NCBI GenBank assembly: GCA_033064195.1 | Contig: JARBJD010000375.1 | Span: forward strand, 1 to 64,000 | Direction: 5' to 3' | Length of the DNA: 64,000 bases | DNA from: Blattamonas nauphoetae | Taxonomy: Eukaryota; Preaxostyla; Oxymonadida | Part shown: piece by piece, positions 28,699-39,592 of the stretch | Layout of the letters: each line of letters begins with the position of its first letter | How positions within the stretch are numbered: position 1 is the first letter of the stretch | Position numbers and translations under genes: made by a program | Notes under the pieces: generated by a model | What the model was told of the DNA's origin: nothing | Seen by the model: only the letters and a program-made list of their open reading frames with translations | Database searches by the model: none

Positions 28699-31600
28699 CT
28701 ATTCTATTTGATAATCAGTTGCTTTCAGTCCATAAATGAAAGGAGGACAGGACTCATTGTCAAGTACGATTGCTTTAAGATGAATTCCACTGAGACTGAG
28801 TTTCTGTTGTTGTATTTTAGCGATCTCAAATCCATTTGTGTTGTCTTCGCTTATGATTCTTCTTGTTTGGAAGTTCAGTGTTGTTGTCACAGTTTTCTCT
28901 CCATTAAGACACTTCACATATTCGTCACTTGTGATGCTTGTTTTCTTCAGAGACACTCCTTTGATTTTGCATTTCTCATCGAGAGAGTAACACTTGGGTG
29001 CAAGGCAGATCATCTGTTCACCTTCCTTCTCAATTGCTAATCCCAACAGTTTCTTCTCATCATCAACACCCTTTTCAGGATTGGGAAACCATTCATATTT
29101 GTGAGCATCATAGAATTCCTTATCAGCAATTACGTGTTCAAACTGTTGATGAATTCCAGCATTCGGATCTCCACTAATTGCCCAATATGCAGAGTCAGTA
29201 TCCCCCTCACAGAAGTGAATCTTGTTCATGTCGAGGCACTTGTACATGAAATTGTAGATGAAATTCAGATACCAGAACTTGGCATTGTCGAGTGTGAACA
29301 CTGCTTCTTGCAGACATGTTTTGCATGATGCTTTCTCTCTGTCTTCAATCACGATATAGTTGTCCTCATTGATCTCTCTTGTCGCTACAAATCCTTTCAT
29401 CATTTGCTTCAGGTATGTTCTCTTCTCATTGCAGATTGTGATTGAGTTGTATTTCTCAGTGTTCATTCCATCATATCCGTAACTCCCATTCAAGTTGGTC
29501 TTGCAGAATTGTTCTTTTCCCTTGTTTCCAACCTTCATTGCTTCTATTCTATCGTTCATGAATGAAGTCACAAATGGTTCAAATCCTGCGTGTCTGGAGA
29601 ATACCATCACACTCTTGATATCGTCGACGATGAAGTGGCAATAGTCGATGAGGAACCACAGATAGTACGTTGAGAAGAACATATACTGATCGTGTGTGCT
29701 CAAGAGTTGAGTCAGCTTTCTTTGTTTGTCATCAGTCTTCAATCCATGTTTCTTCATCAGCGAATAGGTCTTCTCTCCAATGTTTTCTTCAGAGGTGTTG
29801 TCCATAATGTTTCTGAAGATTGGTGGGAAGTTTATGAATTCATTGATGTACTGCTCATCGATGTGTCCTTTCAATTCAGCAACAAATAATGTCTTCTGAT
29901 TCTTGTCTTCAATGATCTTGCGACATTCTTTATCTCCTGTTGCGGTGAATAAACATCGTCCTGGCATGTACATTCTGTGTTTCGTGTATGGATTGTTCTT
30001 GTTCTTGATCGATGAGAAAGCACTTGGATACAGTGAATTAAAGTCTACGCCACACACGTGAGTCATAATGTGTTCTGTATCAGTGGAAATTACCTTTCCG
30101 TCTTCATATGCGAAGTGATTGATTGGAGTCACGTCTTTGATATTCTGTCGATGTTGAACATTTGATAATCCACCAGTAACTGCTGCTCTCAACTTGTGAT
30201 ATGTTTGCTCATGTGTCAGAGTCATAGGTAATGATTTCCAGATGCAATACTTCTTCAATTGAATTCTCAATCGAGTGAGATGTTCATCTTTGTCTGACTT
30301 GTAAGTGTTGCAGTAATCACAGCAGATCTTAACGTTCTCTTTTGAATGTCCTTTCGAATTGTCGATTCTGTCTAACGTTGGTCTTACTGCTTGAGAGAAG
30401 TGACTCTTGCAGATGTAGCAAACTCTCTTGCACTTTTGTTCAAACCATTCATAGTCAGCTTCTGTAACGTTTTTGTCTGTATTGCGATGTGCTTTCATGT
30501 CTTGATACCTATATCCTTCAACTTTATGTTTCCAGTATTGTTTGGTGATTTTGATTGGTCCAGACTGGTCACATTCATTGTAATCCTCATCTATATCAAA
30601 TTCCTTATAGGCACAAGCATACTTGATTGCAGATGCATTTGCTGACAATGAGAGATTGTGCAACATGTCCACTTTGTATTGGAAGTTCAGATCAATGAGA
30701 TTATCAAGTGGTGCAATCATGCATTCGACGTCTCTGATGTTGTAGAACTTGAGGTAATCCCATCTGTTCTTGAATCCTTGCTTGTTCCAATCGTCAAGGT
30801 ACAATTGGTAGTCAGTGTCGGACATTTCACTGTTGTTCAGACTGGAGTAGAATTCATATTTGGAGAATGGTTCTTGTTTGTTCAAAACTGCATCGTAGTC
30901 TGATGAATCAAATGATTCGTAAGCGAAGAATGATTTCTGAAGTGTGGTGTTTCCTCCAAAGGCTTTGACTGCATTATCCAAAGTCATTGGTCCTGTGTAA
31001 GACATCATGTCAATAAAGCGGAGCACCTGTTGTGTTTTCTCGTGTCGAATCAATACTTGTTTGTTCTTTGTTGTAGATCCAAGAAAGCTCACGACTTTCC
31101 AATCCTGATCTACGAGATCACGGAAGATGAGATTGATGTCGAATCTGGAACTGTTGAATCCAACAACACTGACTTCATTTTGTGAGGGTATTTCTGGGTC
31201 TTCATACAGATTGTCATCTCGTACTGTCTCTGCAAACTTGAAGAGTTCTCTGATCCACTGCTTCACGAAGTCTTTTCCATCTCGAAGATCAAAGTAGATT
31301 GATTGAACACCTGATTTTGATTTGATTGCTGATGCAACTGACAAGGGTTTTAGATGTGAGATCAATTGTGTATTGTCATCCGAGAATAGATTGTCCAGAA
31401 TGAGATCTTCCATTGTTTCGAAATCGTAAGTGATGTAGTACTGTGTTGGTTTGAATTCGTCTTGTCTCTTGTGTGCCATCAGAAATTCATAAGTTCTATT
31501 GTTGAGGATGTGTGGAACATATGGTCTTGGTGTTCGATCAAGTTGGATCTTCTTCACATGTTTTCCATCAAGTTCCTTACACTCAGCAATATGTTTCTCG

Positions 31601-33105
31601 TAGTCTCTGCTGTAGTTTGTATTCTTCACTTGGAATCCTCTGGACTGACAATATGGACAGAGTTTGTATCCGGTGAGTTTTTCAGGATCTGCTATGAACA
31701 TCACATGTACCATAGTTGCAGTGAGTGGAACAATGAGAATAGGAACAACCAGAGCATCATCATTTTCGTTGACATAAGATTGACTAAGGAAGTACTTTTT
31801 ATTATCCTCATCGTATTCATAAATGTGAACTGTAATGTTTAGGATCTTCATTGTTTCTTCCATGTCTGATGCAATATCAAATCCAGGATATTGTTGTAGA
31901 AATGGTGTTAATTGATGTGATGTGAGGTGTGTAAGATTCCTACATAATGCAAACAGTCGGTGTGCTTCAGCATTTCTGGTATTCTGCGGAATTTTCCTCT
32001 CTGGAGTATCTGGAAGTGTTTTATGTGAAACGGCTTGAAAGAAACAGATATTGTATGGAGAATCAACGTACTTAATATTGTGTGTCTTCATGTGAATGGT
32101 GAGTAAAGCATTTGCTTTTCCTGCAACAGGAAATCGATAAACAGCAACTAAAAGAGAATGGAAAGCAATAAACATTGACTTGGTATCCATTAGTGTTCTC
32201 TCTTGCGATTCCTTAATCAGATTGATCGCATACTTCGAATACTCATTGACGTCTGCCTCATGACGAATTACTGTTGGGAAACTCTTTGATGAGTTCTCCA
32301 ATTCTGGTCTGAAATCATTGTATGTTGTCTCATTACCATCTTTTCTCTCAACGATCTTTCCAAAGTCAATACTGATCTTGAATGGATGATCCTTCTCTTT
32401 TTCATACACAGCTTTGATGAAGGTTGTGATTTCTTCAACGTTCTTCAGATGGTTGTGGAAGTACAACTGATATGGTTTTCCATTGGTAGTTTCTTTTTCG
32501 ATCTCATTCTTTTTGAACTTCCTTCGTGCATTCATGAGACAAGAATTGAATGCTGCTTTGTCACGTGGTTCAGCAAGTAAGATACATTCGTTAAAACCAT
32601 TGAATGACTTCACTTCCTTTGATTCCATTCGTTCATTTTTCTTTTGAATGATCAACAGATTCTTCATCCAATGATCCATAAGCTTCTCTTCAATTGACTT
32701 TAGTTTCCTTGTGATCTTGAACACTTGCTTCTTCAGTTCAGTTTCGTTAATTCTTGGATGAGCTTTCATATCGATGATGATGATATTGTGATCCTCTTCA
32801 TTCATCATTGCATTGTTGTTCTGTTCATTCTGTTTGTGAATCGCTTGTTGTTCTCTTTGTTGTTCAATTTGTTGTATGTAACTCTCGATATCACTATCAC
32901 CAATATTCTTTGTTGGTCCTTCGAAGTGAACTTCTGGATTCTTGAGCATTGACAGGAGATATGATCTTTGATGTTTGTAGTTTTTACTCTCGGGATTATA
33001 GTGTCGATCATATCCATGTTTATCCTTGAAGTCAAACGTGGTGTTCGGAAATAGTTGTTTAATTTTTGTGATGTAATTTAGTACAACTTTTAGAGGAGAT
33101 TCCAT
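28699..33105 (-). CDS. Protein-primed family B DNA polymerase of Element 2
   Basis: 1468 residues from ATG 33105 (MESPLKVV). A frame continues upstream to 33303 but would cross the terminal repeat and the T-rich box, and neither sister has such an extension. All exonuclease and polymerase motifs, the OTU-like segment (DSPYNICFFQA), the zinc motif and the HNH-like module (CYIC...LDRIDNSKGHSKENV...CDYCN) are present. A glutamine/asparagine-rich segment near residues 70-105 is unique to this copy. No 36-bp insert is present, so it is the reference for the insert sites in Elements 1 and 3. Confidence 0.95.
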   Translation of the reverse strand: MESPLKVVLNYITKIKQLFPNTTFDFKDKHGYDRHYNPESKNYKHQRSYLLSMLKNPEVHFEGPTKNIGDSDIESYIQQIEQQREQQAIHKQNEQNNNAMMNEEDHNIIIIDMKAHPRINETELKKQVFKITRKLKSIEEKLMDHWMKNLLIIQKKNERMESKEVKSFNGFNECILLAEPRDKAAFNSCLMNARRKFKKNEIEKETTNGKPYQLYFHNHLKNVEEITTFIKAVYEKEKDHPFKISIDFGKIVERKDGNETTYNDFRPELENSSKSFPTVIRHEADVNEYSKYAINLIKESQERTLMDTKSMFIAFHSLLVAVYRFPVAGKANALLTIHMKTHNIKYVDSPYNICFFQAVSHKTLPDTPERKIPQNTRNAEAHRLFALCRNLTHLTSHQLTPFLQQYPGFDIASDMEETMKILNITVHIYEYDEDNKKYFLSQSYVNENDDALVVPILIVPLTATMVHVMFIADPEKLTGYKLCPYCQSRGFQVKNTNYSRDYEKHIAECKELDGKHVKKIQLDRTPRPYVPHILNNRTYEFLMAHKRQDEFKPTQYYITYDFETMEDLILDNLFSDDNTQLISHLKPLSVASAIKSKSGVQSIYFDLRDGKDFVKQWIRELFKFAETVRDDNLYEDPEIPSQNEVSVVGFNSSRFDINLIFRDLVDQDWKVVSFLGSTTKNKQVLIRHEKTQQVLRFIDMMSYTGPMTLDNAVKAFGGNTTLQKSFFAYESFDSSDYDAVLNKQEPFSKYEFYSSLNNSEMSDTDYQLYLDDWNKQGFKNRWDYLKFYNIRDVECMIAPLDNLIDLNFQYKVDMLHNLSLSANASAIKYACAYKEFDIDEDYNECDQSGPIKITKQYWKHKVEGYRYQDMKAHRNTDKNVTEADYEWFEQKCKRVCYICKSHFSQAVRPTLDRIDNSKGHSKENVKICCDYCNTYKSDKDEHLTRLRIQLKKYCIWKSLPMTLTHEQTYHKLRAAVTGGLSNVQHRQNIKDVTPINHFAYEDGKVISTDTEHIMTHVCGVDFNSLYPSAFSSIKNKNNPYTKHRMYMPGRCLFTATGDKECRKIIEDKNQKTLFVAELKGHIDEQYINEFINFPPIFRNIMDNTSEENIGEKTYSLMKKHGLKTDDKQRKLTQLLSTHDQYMFFSTYYLWFLIDYCHFIVDDIKSVMVFSRHAGFEPFVTSFMNDRIEAMKVGNKGKEQFCKTNLNGSYGYDGMNTEKYNSITICNEKRTYLKQMMKGFVATREINEDNYIVIEDREKASCKTCLQEAVFTLDNAKFWYLNFIYNFMYKCLDMNKIHFCEGDTDSAYWAISGDPNAGIHQQFEHVIADKEFYDAHKYEWFPNPEKGVDDEKKLLGLAIEKEGEQMICLAPKCYSLDEKCKIKGVSLKKTSITSDEYVKCLNGEKTVTTTLNFQTRRIISEDNTNGFEIAKIQQQKLSLSGIHLKAIVLDNESCPPFIYGLKATDYQIE

Positions 33106-33300
33106 TTTAGTCGAATTAAAAAATCCAAAAATAAAAAAAGTTAAGTGATTATTCTTGATGAGCTCCAAAACTGTACAAATTTTGATTTCTCCTTGTTTTT
33201 TTCTGAAGACATAACTGTGACTTTGATCATGTTGACATTGGTGAGGACAAAAATACGTGAAGTTTAGTTCCATTTTACGTTCGTGTAAGTTTCCATAAGA

Positions 33301-33880
33301 CAACCCGATACTCCTTTGGGGATCATTCTATCGTGATCCTACTTAATGACTAACACTGGCGAAGTCCTTGAAGGAATAAGCATTGGGTGGGCATGATTTA
33401 CGGTCACATCTAAGTGATGCCAACATGAACCCCGGAGCGGATTTATGAAATCCACCGTCTCCAACACAACCTCCAAGTAGTTCTACGCATTAATCACAAG
33501 GGCACCATTTTGCCTGAGCATCAAGGGAAATTACGTCGAGGTCTCACACTTGAACATTTTGGACCTACTCTTCATATGCGAAATAAAAAATCCGAAAAAA
33601 AATAAATCGGCCTTAATTTTGAAAATTCCCATAAGTCCACATAATGTTGTCAGATCACTCCAGAAACATGATAAATTAACTTGCCGTGTCGATATTGACT
33701 TTGTTGGTACAATTTTGGGTGACCACAAAAATAAAGGTCAATTTTTAAAAATTCATTTTTTTTATTCTCTATGGAGTTACTTCATCAAGTGGTGGACTTT
33801 TCAAAAATGAAAATCAAATTTTGACCTGGGGCACCTAGTCCACCTGGGTCACCATTTAGTCCGGAATAATCAATGAGTAG
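33301..33880. other. Hairpin-rich island in the right arm of Element 1
   Basis: No gene. The first 250 bp are GC-richer than the surroundings and contain perfect hairpins: GGATCA/TGATCC (33320-33339) and GGATTT/AAATCC (33439-33453). This sequence follows Element 2 directly. The rest is AT-rich arm sequence. Confidence 0.5.
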
Positions 33881-33899
33881 AAAAATAATCTATTCGTCA

Positions 33900-34517
33900 T
33901 TATTGATTTGGAGATTCATCGATGGAGTTCTTGATTGTCTTTCCTCTCAAGTGAGGTTTTCTCTTTGCTCTGAACCATTCGTCAAGTCTCGCTTTGTATA
34001 CTTTATCATCACCAATCACTCGATAGTGAAAAGGAATGTGTACTTTCTTGTACTCATCAATGAGTTCACAATTATGCTTTCTCAGTTCGTTTTCAACAAA
34101 CGATTGAGTGTAATGCTTACGCTTCATCTTATGTGTTCTGACTCCTTTCATCCATTGTGATGGTTTGATTCTCCATTCAACTCCTTCATGAAGATATTTC
34201 ACTACTGACTCTGATGTTTTGTATTCACCAACGAGTTCACAATTCTCACTGTGTAGTGACTCAATGAATTTTTCTTTATTGCAACAGATATCGAATCTGT
34301 GATACATGTTTGGGTTCAGATGTGGTCTTGCTCCTTTAATGAAAGTAGGAATGTAAACTCGATAAATCTCATCAGGTTTATCTTCACTCGCATAATCGAA
34401 AGTACCATGTGCCAAATATGAGGTTCCAGAACGATTCAGAACTGGTTCGGTGATTAGTATTAATTTTTCATTCTTTAGAGTCTCATTAAGTTTGTTTGGT
34501 GTAAGCTGATTCGTCAT
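33900..34517 (-). CDS. ENCxLVSEY-repeat protein, three repeats
   Basis: 205 residues. Three repeats, each closing with a W- or F-containing KG.R.H-type end: 'YIPTFIKGARPHLN', 'IKPSQWMKGVRTHKMKRK' and 'LDEWFRAKRKPHLRGK'. The segments ENCELVGEY and HNCELIDEY open repeats two and three. Basic throughout, with no membrane segment. It is a longer relative of 17510-17974 and close to the 197-residue genes in the arms of Elements 3 and 4. DNA binding is inferred only from composition and from similarity to repeats beside homing endonucleases. Confidence 0.7.
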   Translation of the reverse strand: MTNQLTPNKLNETLKNEKLILITEPVLNRSGTSYLAHGTFDYASEDKPDEIYRVYIPTFIKGARPHLNPNMYHRFDICCNKEKFIESLHSENCELVGEYKTSESVVKYLHEGVEWRIKPSQWMKGVRTHKMKRKHYTQSFVENELRKHNCELIDEYKKVHIPFHYRVIGDDKVYKARLDEWFRAKRKPHLRGKTIKNSIDESPNQ

Positions 34518-34782
34518 TTAATACAAAATAAAAAAAATCAGATAATAAAAAAATTAACGTTTGTTTTGTCAATGAATGAAAAAACCCTTTAGATTTAAGT
34601 TTGCTAAATGGGGTCACTTTTTTGACTAAATAATTGAATTTGAACCCAAAAAAGGTATCCACCAAAATGCAAGAAAACAAGTATTATCCGGCATTTCGGA
34701 ATCATAGCTGATTGTACTTTAAAAATAATACTCTGTTCAATCGGAATTGAGAATCACTATTCAGTTCCCAGTATTATAATTC

Positions 34783-34833
34783 CCGGACTAATTGCAATCT
34801 AGGTAGGTATCGATATTCTTCTTCTATACTACT
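34783..34833 (-). repeat. Element 1 right terminal inverted repeat
   Basis: Ends CTTCTATACTACT; the reverse complement matches 2932-2983 over about 50 bp. This match is longer than that of the rival end at 18991, so 34833 is taken as the end of Element 1. Confidence 0.75.
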
Positions 34834-35322
34834 GTGGTTTGTTCCTCAATTTCAATGTCTTCCTGCTGAAGACGGTGTGGAGTCTGTTCAACTGGACTCA
34901 AGTTGAAATTATGGATTGATCTCAATCTGAACTCATAGACGAATGCTTTATTGTCATTTTAGCATCACTTGTTCAATAATATCTGGTCTTTCCGGCTGTT
35001 TCATTGAAGAATGATAAATCGAAATGGAATTGAAAGCTCGTTCTCGTTGATCACCCCTTTCTTAATTTATTCAAGACCCAAATACCGGAAGCCGGAATGA
35101 CTGAAGTATGATCACTCATTATGTTAAGAGATGTTGATTCAAGTAGTATATAAGGCGAACTGGGAACAGGGCTTTCCATCGCCAAAGCAAGTTCGCGACT
35201 TGTGATCAGATTTATCAATTTTTCTGTTGATATAATTCGTAGAATGATCCCTCATCCAGCGTTTGTCTTCATTTCATCTTGATGGGGAGATCGTGGATTG
35301 ATCATGTTCCATAATTTTGTTG
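34834..35322. other. Spacer and leader before the hAT gene
   Basis: No gene seen. The only signals are the terminus-like and TATA-like sequence at 35142-35167 and a GC-richer leader up to the hAT start. Confidence 0.55.
35142..35167 (+). promoter_or_regulatory. Terminus-like motif containing a TATA box
   Basis: AGTAGTATATAAGGCGAA followed by CTGGGAAC contains TATATAAGG (35147-35155), a good TATA box about 170 bp before the hAT start codon. The same string closely matches the ends of Elements 3 and 4 (AGTAGTGGTATAAGCGAA, then ATGGGAAC), so it may instead mark the left end of another element. Confidence 0.5.
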
Positions 35323-36987
35323 ATGAATCTCATCTTACCAAATTCACATTCTTCATCCTCATCAGTCAGAGAATGCAGCCAGTTCAGGATAATCAAGGAG
35401 TTCGAACGGAACCATCCGACCGATAAAGGTCTCTTCAAGTTGGACAATGGGATGGGTATTTTATGCACTAGGTGTTCTATCTTCTACAAAAACAAACATC
35501 AATCCTGTAAGCCTTTTCTATCGAGTCCTTCCACAACCATCAGGTTATCGAACTTGGTGAATCATACTCATTCTAACCTTCACATGAATGCAGAATCTCA
35601 TGACAGTATTGATGAAAGACAAATTAATGTTCCATTCTCTCTCTCTCAAATCTCCAACACTCTCATTGTCAATTTGTTTCGATCTGTGCACTATATAGCA
35701 AAGCATAATCTCCCAATCAGACAGCATCGATCCCTTGTGGCAGAGTTCGATCGTACGGCCAATCTTCCTCCCTCATCGATCGGCACGTATCAATCAGAAC
35801 GCTCCTTCCAAAATGGTTTGCACATTTTGAATGGATCATTCGTGTTCCAACGCTCGTTTGTCTCAACTATCTGTCCATTTTATTCGGTAATCATCGATTC
35901 TTCTACTGATATCTCAGCGAACAATCATTTAAATATTTTCCTGAAGTATTTTGATCGAAATGGACAAATCATTCATCAAGCTCTAGCACTTCCTCGGATC
36001 TCCACGTCATCTGGTGAACAGATCCTGAATGCTGTTCAATCAACTCTGTTAAAATATGAGCTCCCACTTCAACTTTGTATTTCAGTTTCTTCGGATGGTG
36101 ACAGTTCGATGAGAGGAGAGAATGATGGTTTTTTGGGAAGATTTAGAGCTGCAGGTTTTCGAGGAATACACGTTCATTGCTTCGCGCACCGCATTCAAAT
36201 CGTCCTGAACCGAGTTCTCCATCGCATTCAGTATGATGAATTCAGAAGAGCTATCGAGATTCTGAAAGACTGTGCTTCTTTCATCAAACGAAGTCCGCAC
36301 CGTCGACGGCTGTTGGCGACTTTACAGAAGCGAATCAAAGAAAGAAAGACATCGCTTCCTCTCATCCATCGCATAAGATGGGATTCGATCTTTAGAACTA
36401 CCGAACACGCTCTCGCCTGCTATCAATCCATCACCACCATTCTGGCAACTACGTCGTTGACAAAAAGAAAAGAGATTCGGCTCAAACAACAATGGACGAA
36501 GCGATTTCGCTCGACACTGGTTCTCCTCAAAACAGTTCTCTCTCCATTTCACTCTCTCACTGAAATTGTTCAGCGCCGAAGCCTGTCACTCTTCGACCTG
36601 AACGATCAGCTGCAATCAACTCTCGCCCACCTGTCCGAACTGAACAACCCCTCTGCTCTCCTTTCACTTGTCTCTCCAAAGACGCTACGGACAGCTGGAG
36701 ACACACTTCTGTCGAAGATAAACCTTTCCATGATGTTTCTCTCCGATCTGGAGACTGAATTCGCGGAGGAGATGTCGATGGGGGAATGGAGACACTTCAT
36801 CGACCTCTTCTGTGTCGATAAAGAAGATACAAGCCTCGCGAGAACGGCGTATGCTTCTCTCTGTGAAACGTATTCAATCCATTTCAACGATACGTGTTCA
36901 ACTTCGATGGATACGGAATTTGATTCGTTTGTAGATTCTTGCACAGTCGAAAACGAAACGATTCGAACCTTTGGAGAGAGATGGTGA
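35323..36987 (+). pseudogene. hAT-type transposase gene, cut by Element 4
   Basis: 554 codons from ATG 35323. N-terminal zinc finger of the BED/TTF kind (CTRC about 48-51, then LVNHTHSNLH about 76-85). The hAT catalytic core includes VIIDSSTDIS (about 190) and SSDGDSSMRGENDGF (about 256), followed by HCFAHRIQIVLN with the C..H pair, closest in style to ZNF862-like hAT genes. The usual C-terminal hATC dimerisation domain is missing: the frame ends in TGGTGA, whose last base is the first base of Element 4, so the gene was interrupted by that insertion. The lost 3' part is not found near 61.4 kb. Codon use is richer in GC than in the Polinton genes. Confidence 0.8.
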
Positions 36988-37288
36988 GTAGTGGTATATG
37001 CGAAATGGGAACCAAACTGGCATAGGTGATACTCCTAGGAGAATTGGAACGAGAAATCATTTTGAATCTCAGAGCCAATTGATTTTTTTTAATATGACTC
37101 ATTCTAATTTCCATCTCACTTACTACTGAAAATATTGACATTTCAGAGTAGTCAATATTTGGCCGTAAATTCAAAAATAAAGGCGAAAAACGGACCTCTT
37201 GAAAAGTGTCTTTTTTGAAGCAAATTTTGAGTACTTTTAGAAAACAACGTCGATTTCTTTTTTTATTCAATTTTTTAATTTGTATAAA

Positions 37289-37882
37289 ATGAGCAGCGTC
37301 TTGACACCAACACAACTCCTAGAAATTCTCGAGAAAGATAATTTGAAAATGAAATCACCTCCAACTCTCAATCGACAAGGAACAACATATCTCACAGGAA
37401 GCACTTTCGAATACTATCTCGAAGAGAAACCAGATGAAACTTATCAAGTGTACGTCAATAGTTTCGTCAAAGGATACAGACCACATCTGAATCGCCAGAA
37501 ATATCTTCGACCAGCAAATCGTTGCACAAAAGAGAAGCTTATTGAATCAATGAAAAATGAGAATTGTGAACTCATTTCTGAATACACTCATTCAAGTACT
37601 CCAGTAACATATCGACACGAAGGAATTGAATGGATAGTGATCCCATCAAAATGGATGAAAGGATTCAGAACTCATCAGAACAAACGAAAACGATACACAC
37701 AATCGTTTGTTGAAAATGAATTGAAAAAAGAGAATTGTGAACTCATTGGAACATACACAAAGGTACTTGAGCCATTCAAATATCGCGATTTACGAACAAA
37801 GAATGAGTATTACGTTCGCTTGGACAATTGGTTGTATTTTGGAGACCGTCCTCACTTGAGAAAGTACCACGAAAGGTCATGA
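37289..37882 (+). CDS. ENCxLVSEY-repeat protein in the Element 4 arm
   Basis: 197 residues from ATG 37289, behind TTTTTTAATTTGTATAAAATG. Three repeats: the first ends FVKGYRPHLNR, the second opens ENCELISEY and ends WMKGFRTHQNKRK, the third opens ENCELIGTY and ends YFGDRPHLRK. The encoded protein is identical to that of 40746-41339, and even the DNA is nearly so, unlike the surrounding arm, which has diverged. That pattern suggests recent gene conversion or recent selection on the gene. Confidence 0.75.
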   Translation: MSSVLTPTQLLEILEKDNLKMKSPPTLNRQGTTYLTGSTFEYYLEEKPDETYQVYVNSFVKGYRPHLNRQKYLRPANRCTKEKLIESMKNENCELISEYTHSSTPVTYRHEGIEWIVIPSKWMKGFRTHQNKRKRYTQSFVENELKKENCELIGTYTKVLEPFKYRDLRTKNEYYVRLDNWLYFGDRPHLRKYHERS

Positions 37883-37889
37883 AAATACT

Positions 37890-39590
37890 GAAAATCTATT
37901 TTTGACCACAAATCACTGAAATCCAACATGAGAACCATTTCGAAAAATTCTGAAAAAAATTCTAAAATCTTGGGGACACTGTCGGTCCTCGATCAAGACA
38001 ATCCTGATGAAAATCGGTTGAGAATTCGTTGAGCTACGTACCGAACTTAGGTCGAAAAAGAGACGAAAAAAGTCGATGTTCCGATTTTGCTACTATGAAC
38101 CGCTTTATGGCTCAAATTGTGTTCAAACACGTTTGATTGTGACGGAAATCATTTTGAAAGGTAGGATTTTCGATAAAAAGCACTTCTGAGATTTTTGGTT
38201 TGATCCGACCCATTGAGGTTTTTTCGCGTTTTTTGAGATTTTTTTAGAAAAGGTATGGACGTTCGGGACTATGTCCTTTTGATCACTTTTCGTCGTCTTA
38301 CGGTGTTTTTGGGTGTGAAAACGCTAGTTAGCGTCTTTTTGTGTCATTCATCTCTGAAAACTTTTGACACCTCTACGTTCGCACACTTTTTCATGAATTT
38401 TCACATTTCACTACTTTCACTTCATTTACTCCGTTTTTGCATCATTTTAACGAACATAAGTCGACGCGAGACGTATAGTGCATTTCCTTAGTTTCATTTT
38501 GTCGGTTCTTCGATCACACCTCTGACGACACATTTGCACCAACATTTTGACACTATGGATTTTTTGATCCGATTTTCACTGCAAATCCTTCTTTCTCACG
38601 GTATGAGTAAGGTGTGCTCGAATTTTGAGGAGATTTTGTCGGATAGTTCTCCCATAAAGTCACTTTTTCATGTTTTCACTTCTCAACTTTTGACCGTTTT
38701 TGTCACTTCAAAACCGACTGTAGTCCCTTTCATTTCATCACTTTCTCTCCCCATTTCACATATGATCTGTTCACCATTCCTCTTCATTTTGCTCAATTCA
38801 CTTCCATTTTGTGGGCCGTTCTCACTTCACTAGCACATCATTTTAGTCAACTTTTCATCAACTTTTTCACAAAAACAGAGTAAATGAAAGCGAAACAATC
38901 AACAATGAAGTGAGCAAGTATGAAACTGAGAGGGAAATTGACGATCGTGAAAACGGTGTGAAATGTGGCACCAATAGTGAAAATGTCGCTTGTGTTTGGT
39001 CCTTTTTTGCTTAAAAACATCAAAAATGATTCAAAAATGTATGTGAAATGATGAAGATTACGGAAAAATTCCGAGATATGAAGTGAGCCGTTGAAAGTGA
39101 GATCTCGGTAAAAGTCCGGAATCTTCACTTAACGGAAATTAGTGTGTTGTATTAGAGAAAAAGTTTAGTCGAAAGAAACATGAATGAAGTGGTAAAAAAG
39201 AGGAAACAACGAGGAAACGAAGTCGGAAGTGAGGTCAAAAAAGAAAACATAACTAGTGCAAAATTGGTGACAATTCAACCATAAAGAGAGAAAACAAGTC
39301 TAAAACAAGAAGAAAATGAGAGTGAAATGATGAAGAATGCATACTTTTACCGAGATCCACGACCGATCCTGAAACCCTGCATAACTCTGCAAAAGTTCGG
39401 AATCTTCAAAAAACGGAGCATACCTTGATGATCCTACAGTTCCGGAGAATCCAAAACGCGACGAATTGGAACGAAACAAGCACTCTTGAGAAATGAGTGA
39501 TCGAACCCATTGATCCTCGTTTCTAGTGAAAAATCCAGAACTGAGAAAACAACGAAAGAATTTTTATTTTTGAATTTTTTAATTTGTATT
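37890..39590. other. Non-coding arm of Element 4
   Basis: No supported gene. The sequence parallels 41340-43020 (same orientation) and 58620-60260 (inverted). A block at about 38000-38500 is replaced by unrelated sequence relative to Element 3, while both sides align well. Confidence 0.65.
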
Positions 39591-39592
39591 AA

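Larger units (their letters stand above)
18991..33300 (-). mobile_element. Element 2: Polinton fossil, nearly whole, nested in Element 1
   Basis: Polinton family, 14.3 kb, 53-bp terminal inverted repeats starting TCTTATGGAAACTTACACG (18991-19043 and 33248-33300). It holds the full core set: small beta-rich protein, capsid-like A and B, two MAPG genes, U2, U1, ATPase, coiled-coil protein, integrase and polymerase, packed with gaps of about 10-60 bp. Most genes are open; only about 2-3 breaks are apparent, so it is probably the youngest complete copy here. It lacks a fibre gene and an ENCxLVSEY gene. No target-site duplication is evident (ACTAC left, CAACC right). Confidence 0.9.
2932..34833 (-). 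mobile_element. Element 1: Polinton/Maverick fossil, split by Element 2
   Basis: Polinton family. Parts from right to left: ENCxLVSEY-repeat genes, protein-primed DNA polymerase, integrase, coiled-coil protein, ATPase, unknown proteins, MAPG proteins, two capsid-like genes and a small beta-rich gene. Ends are AGTAGTATA inverted repeats of about 50 bp at 2932-2983 and 34783-34833. Net length without Element 2 (18991-33300) is about 17.6 kb, normal for the family. It is broken, with roughly 8-10 breaks, while polymerase and integrase frames stay open. It must be older than Element 2, which sits inside it. No target-site duplication is seen (TTTGCT left, GTGGTT right). A competing right end at 18991 is noted separately. 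Confidence 0.85.

Noticed and set aside
33106-33303. A 66-residue N-terminal extension of the Element 2 polymerase
   Set aside because: It would be encoded across the terminal repeat and the T-rich box, and neither sister has it.
34834-35141. A separate gene between Element 1 and the hAT gene
   Set aside because: No open frame of useful length and no motif were seen.
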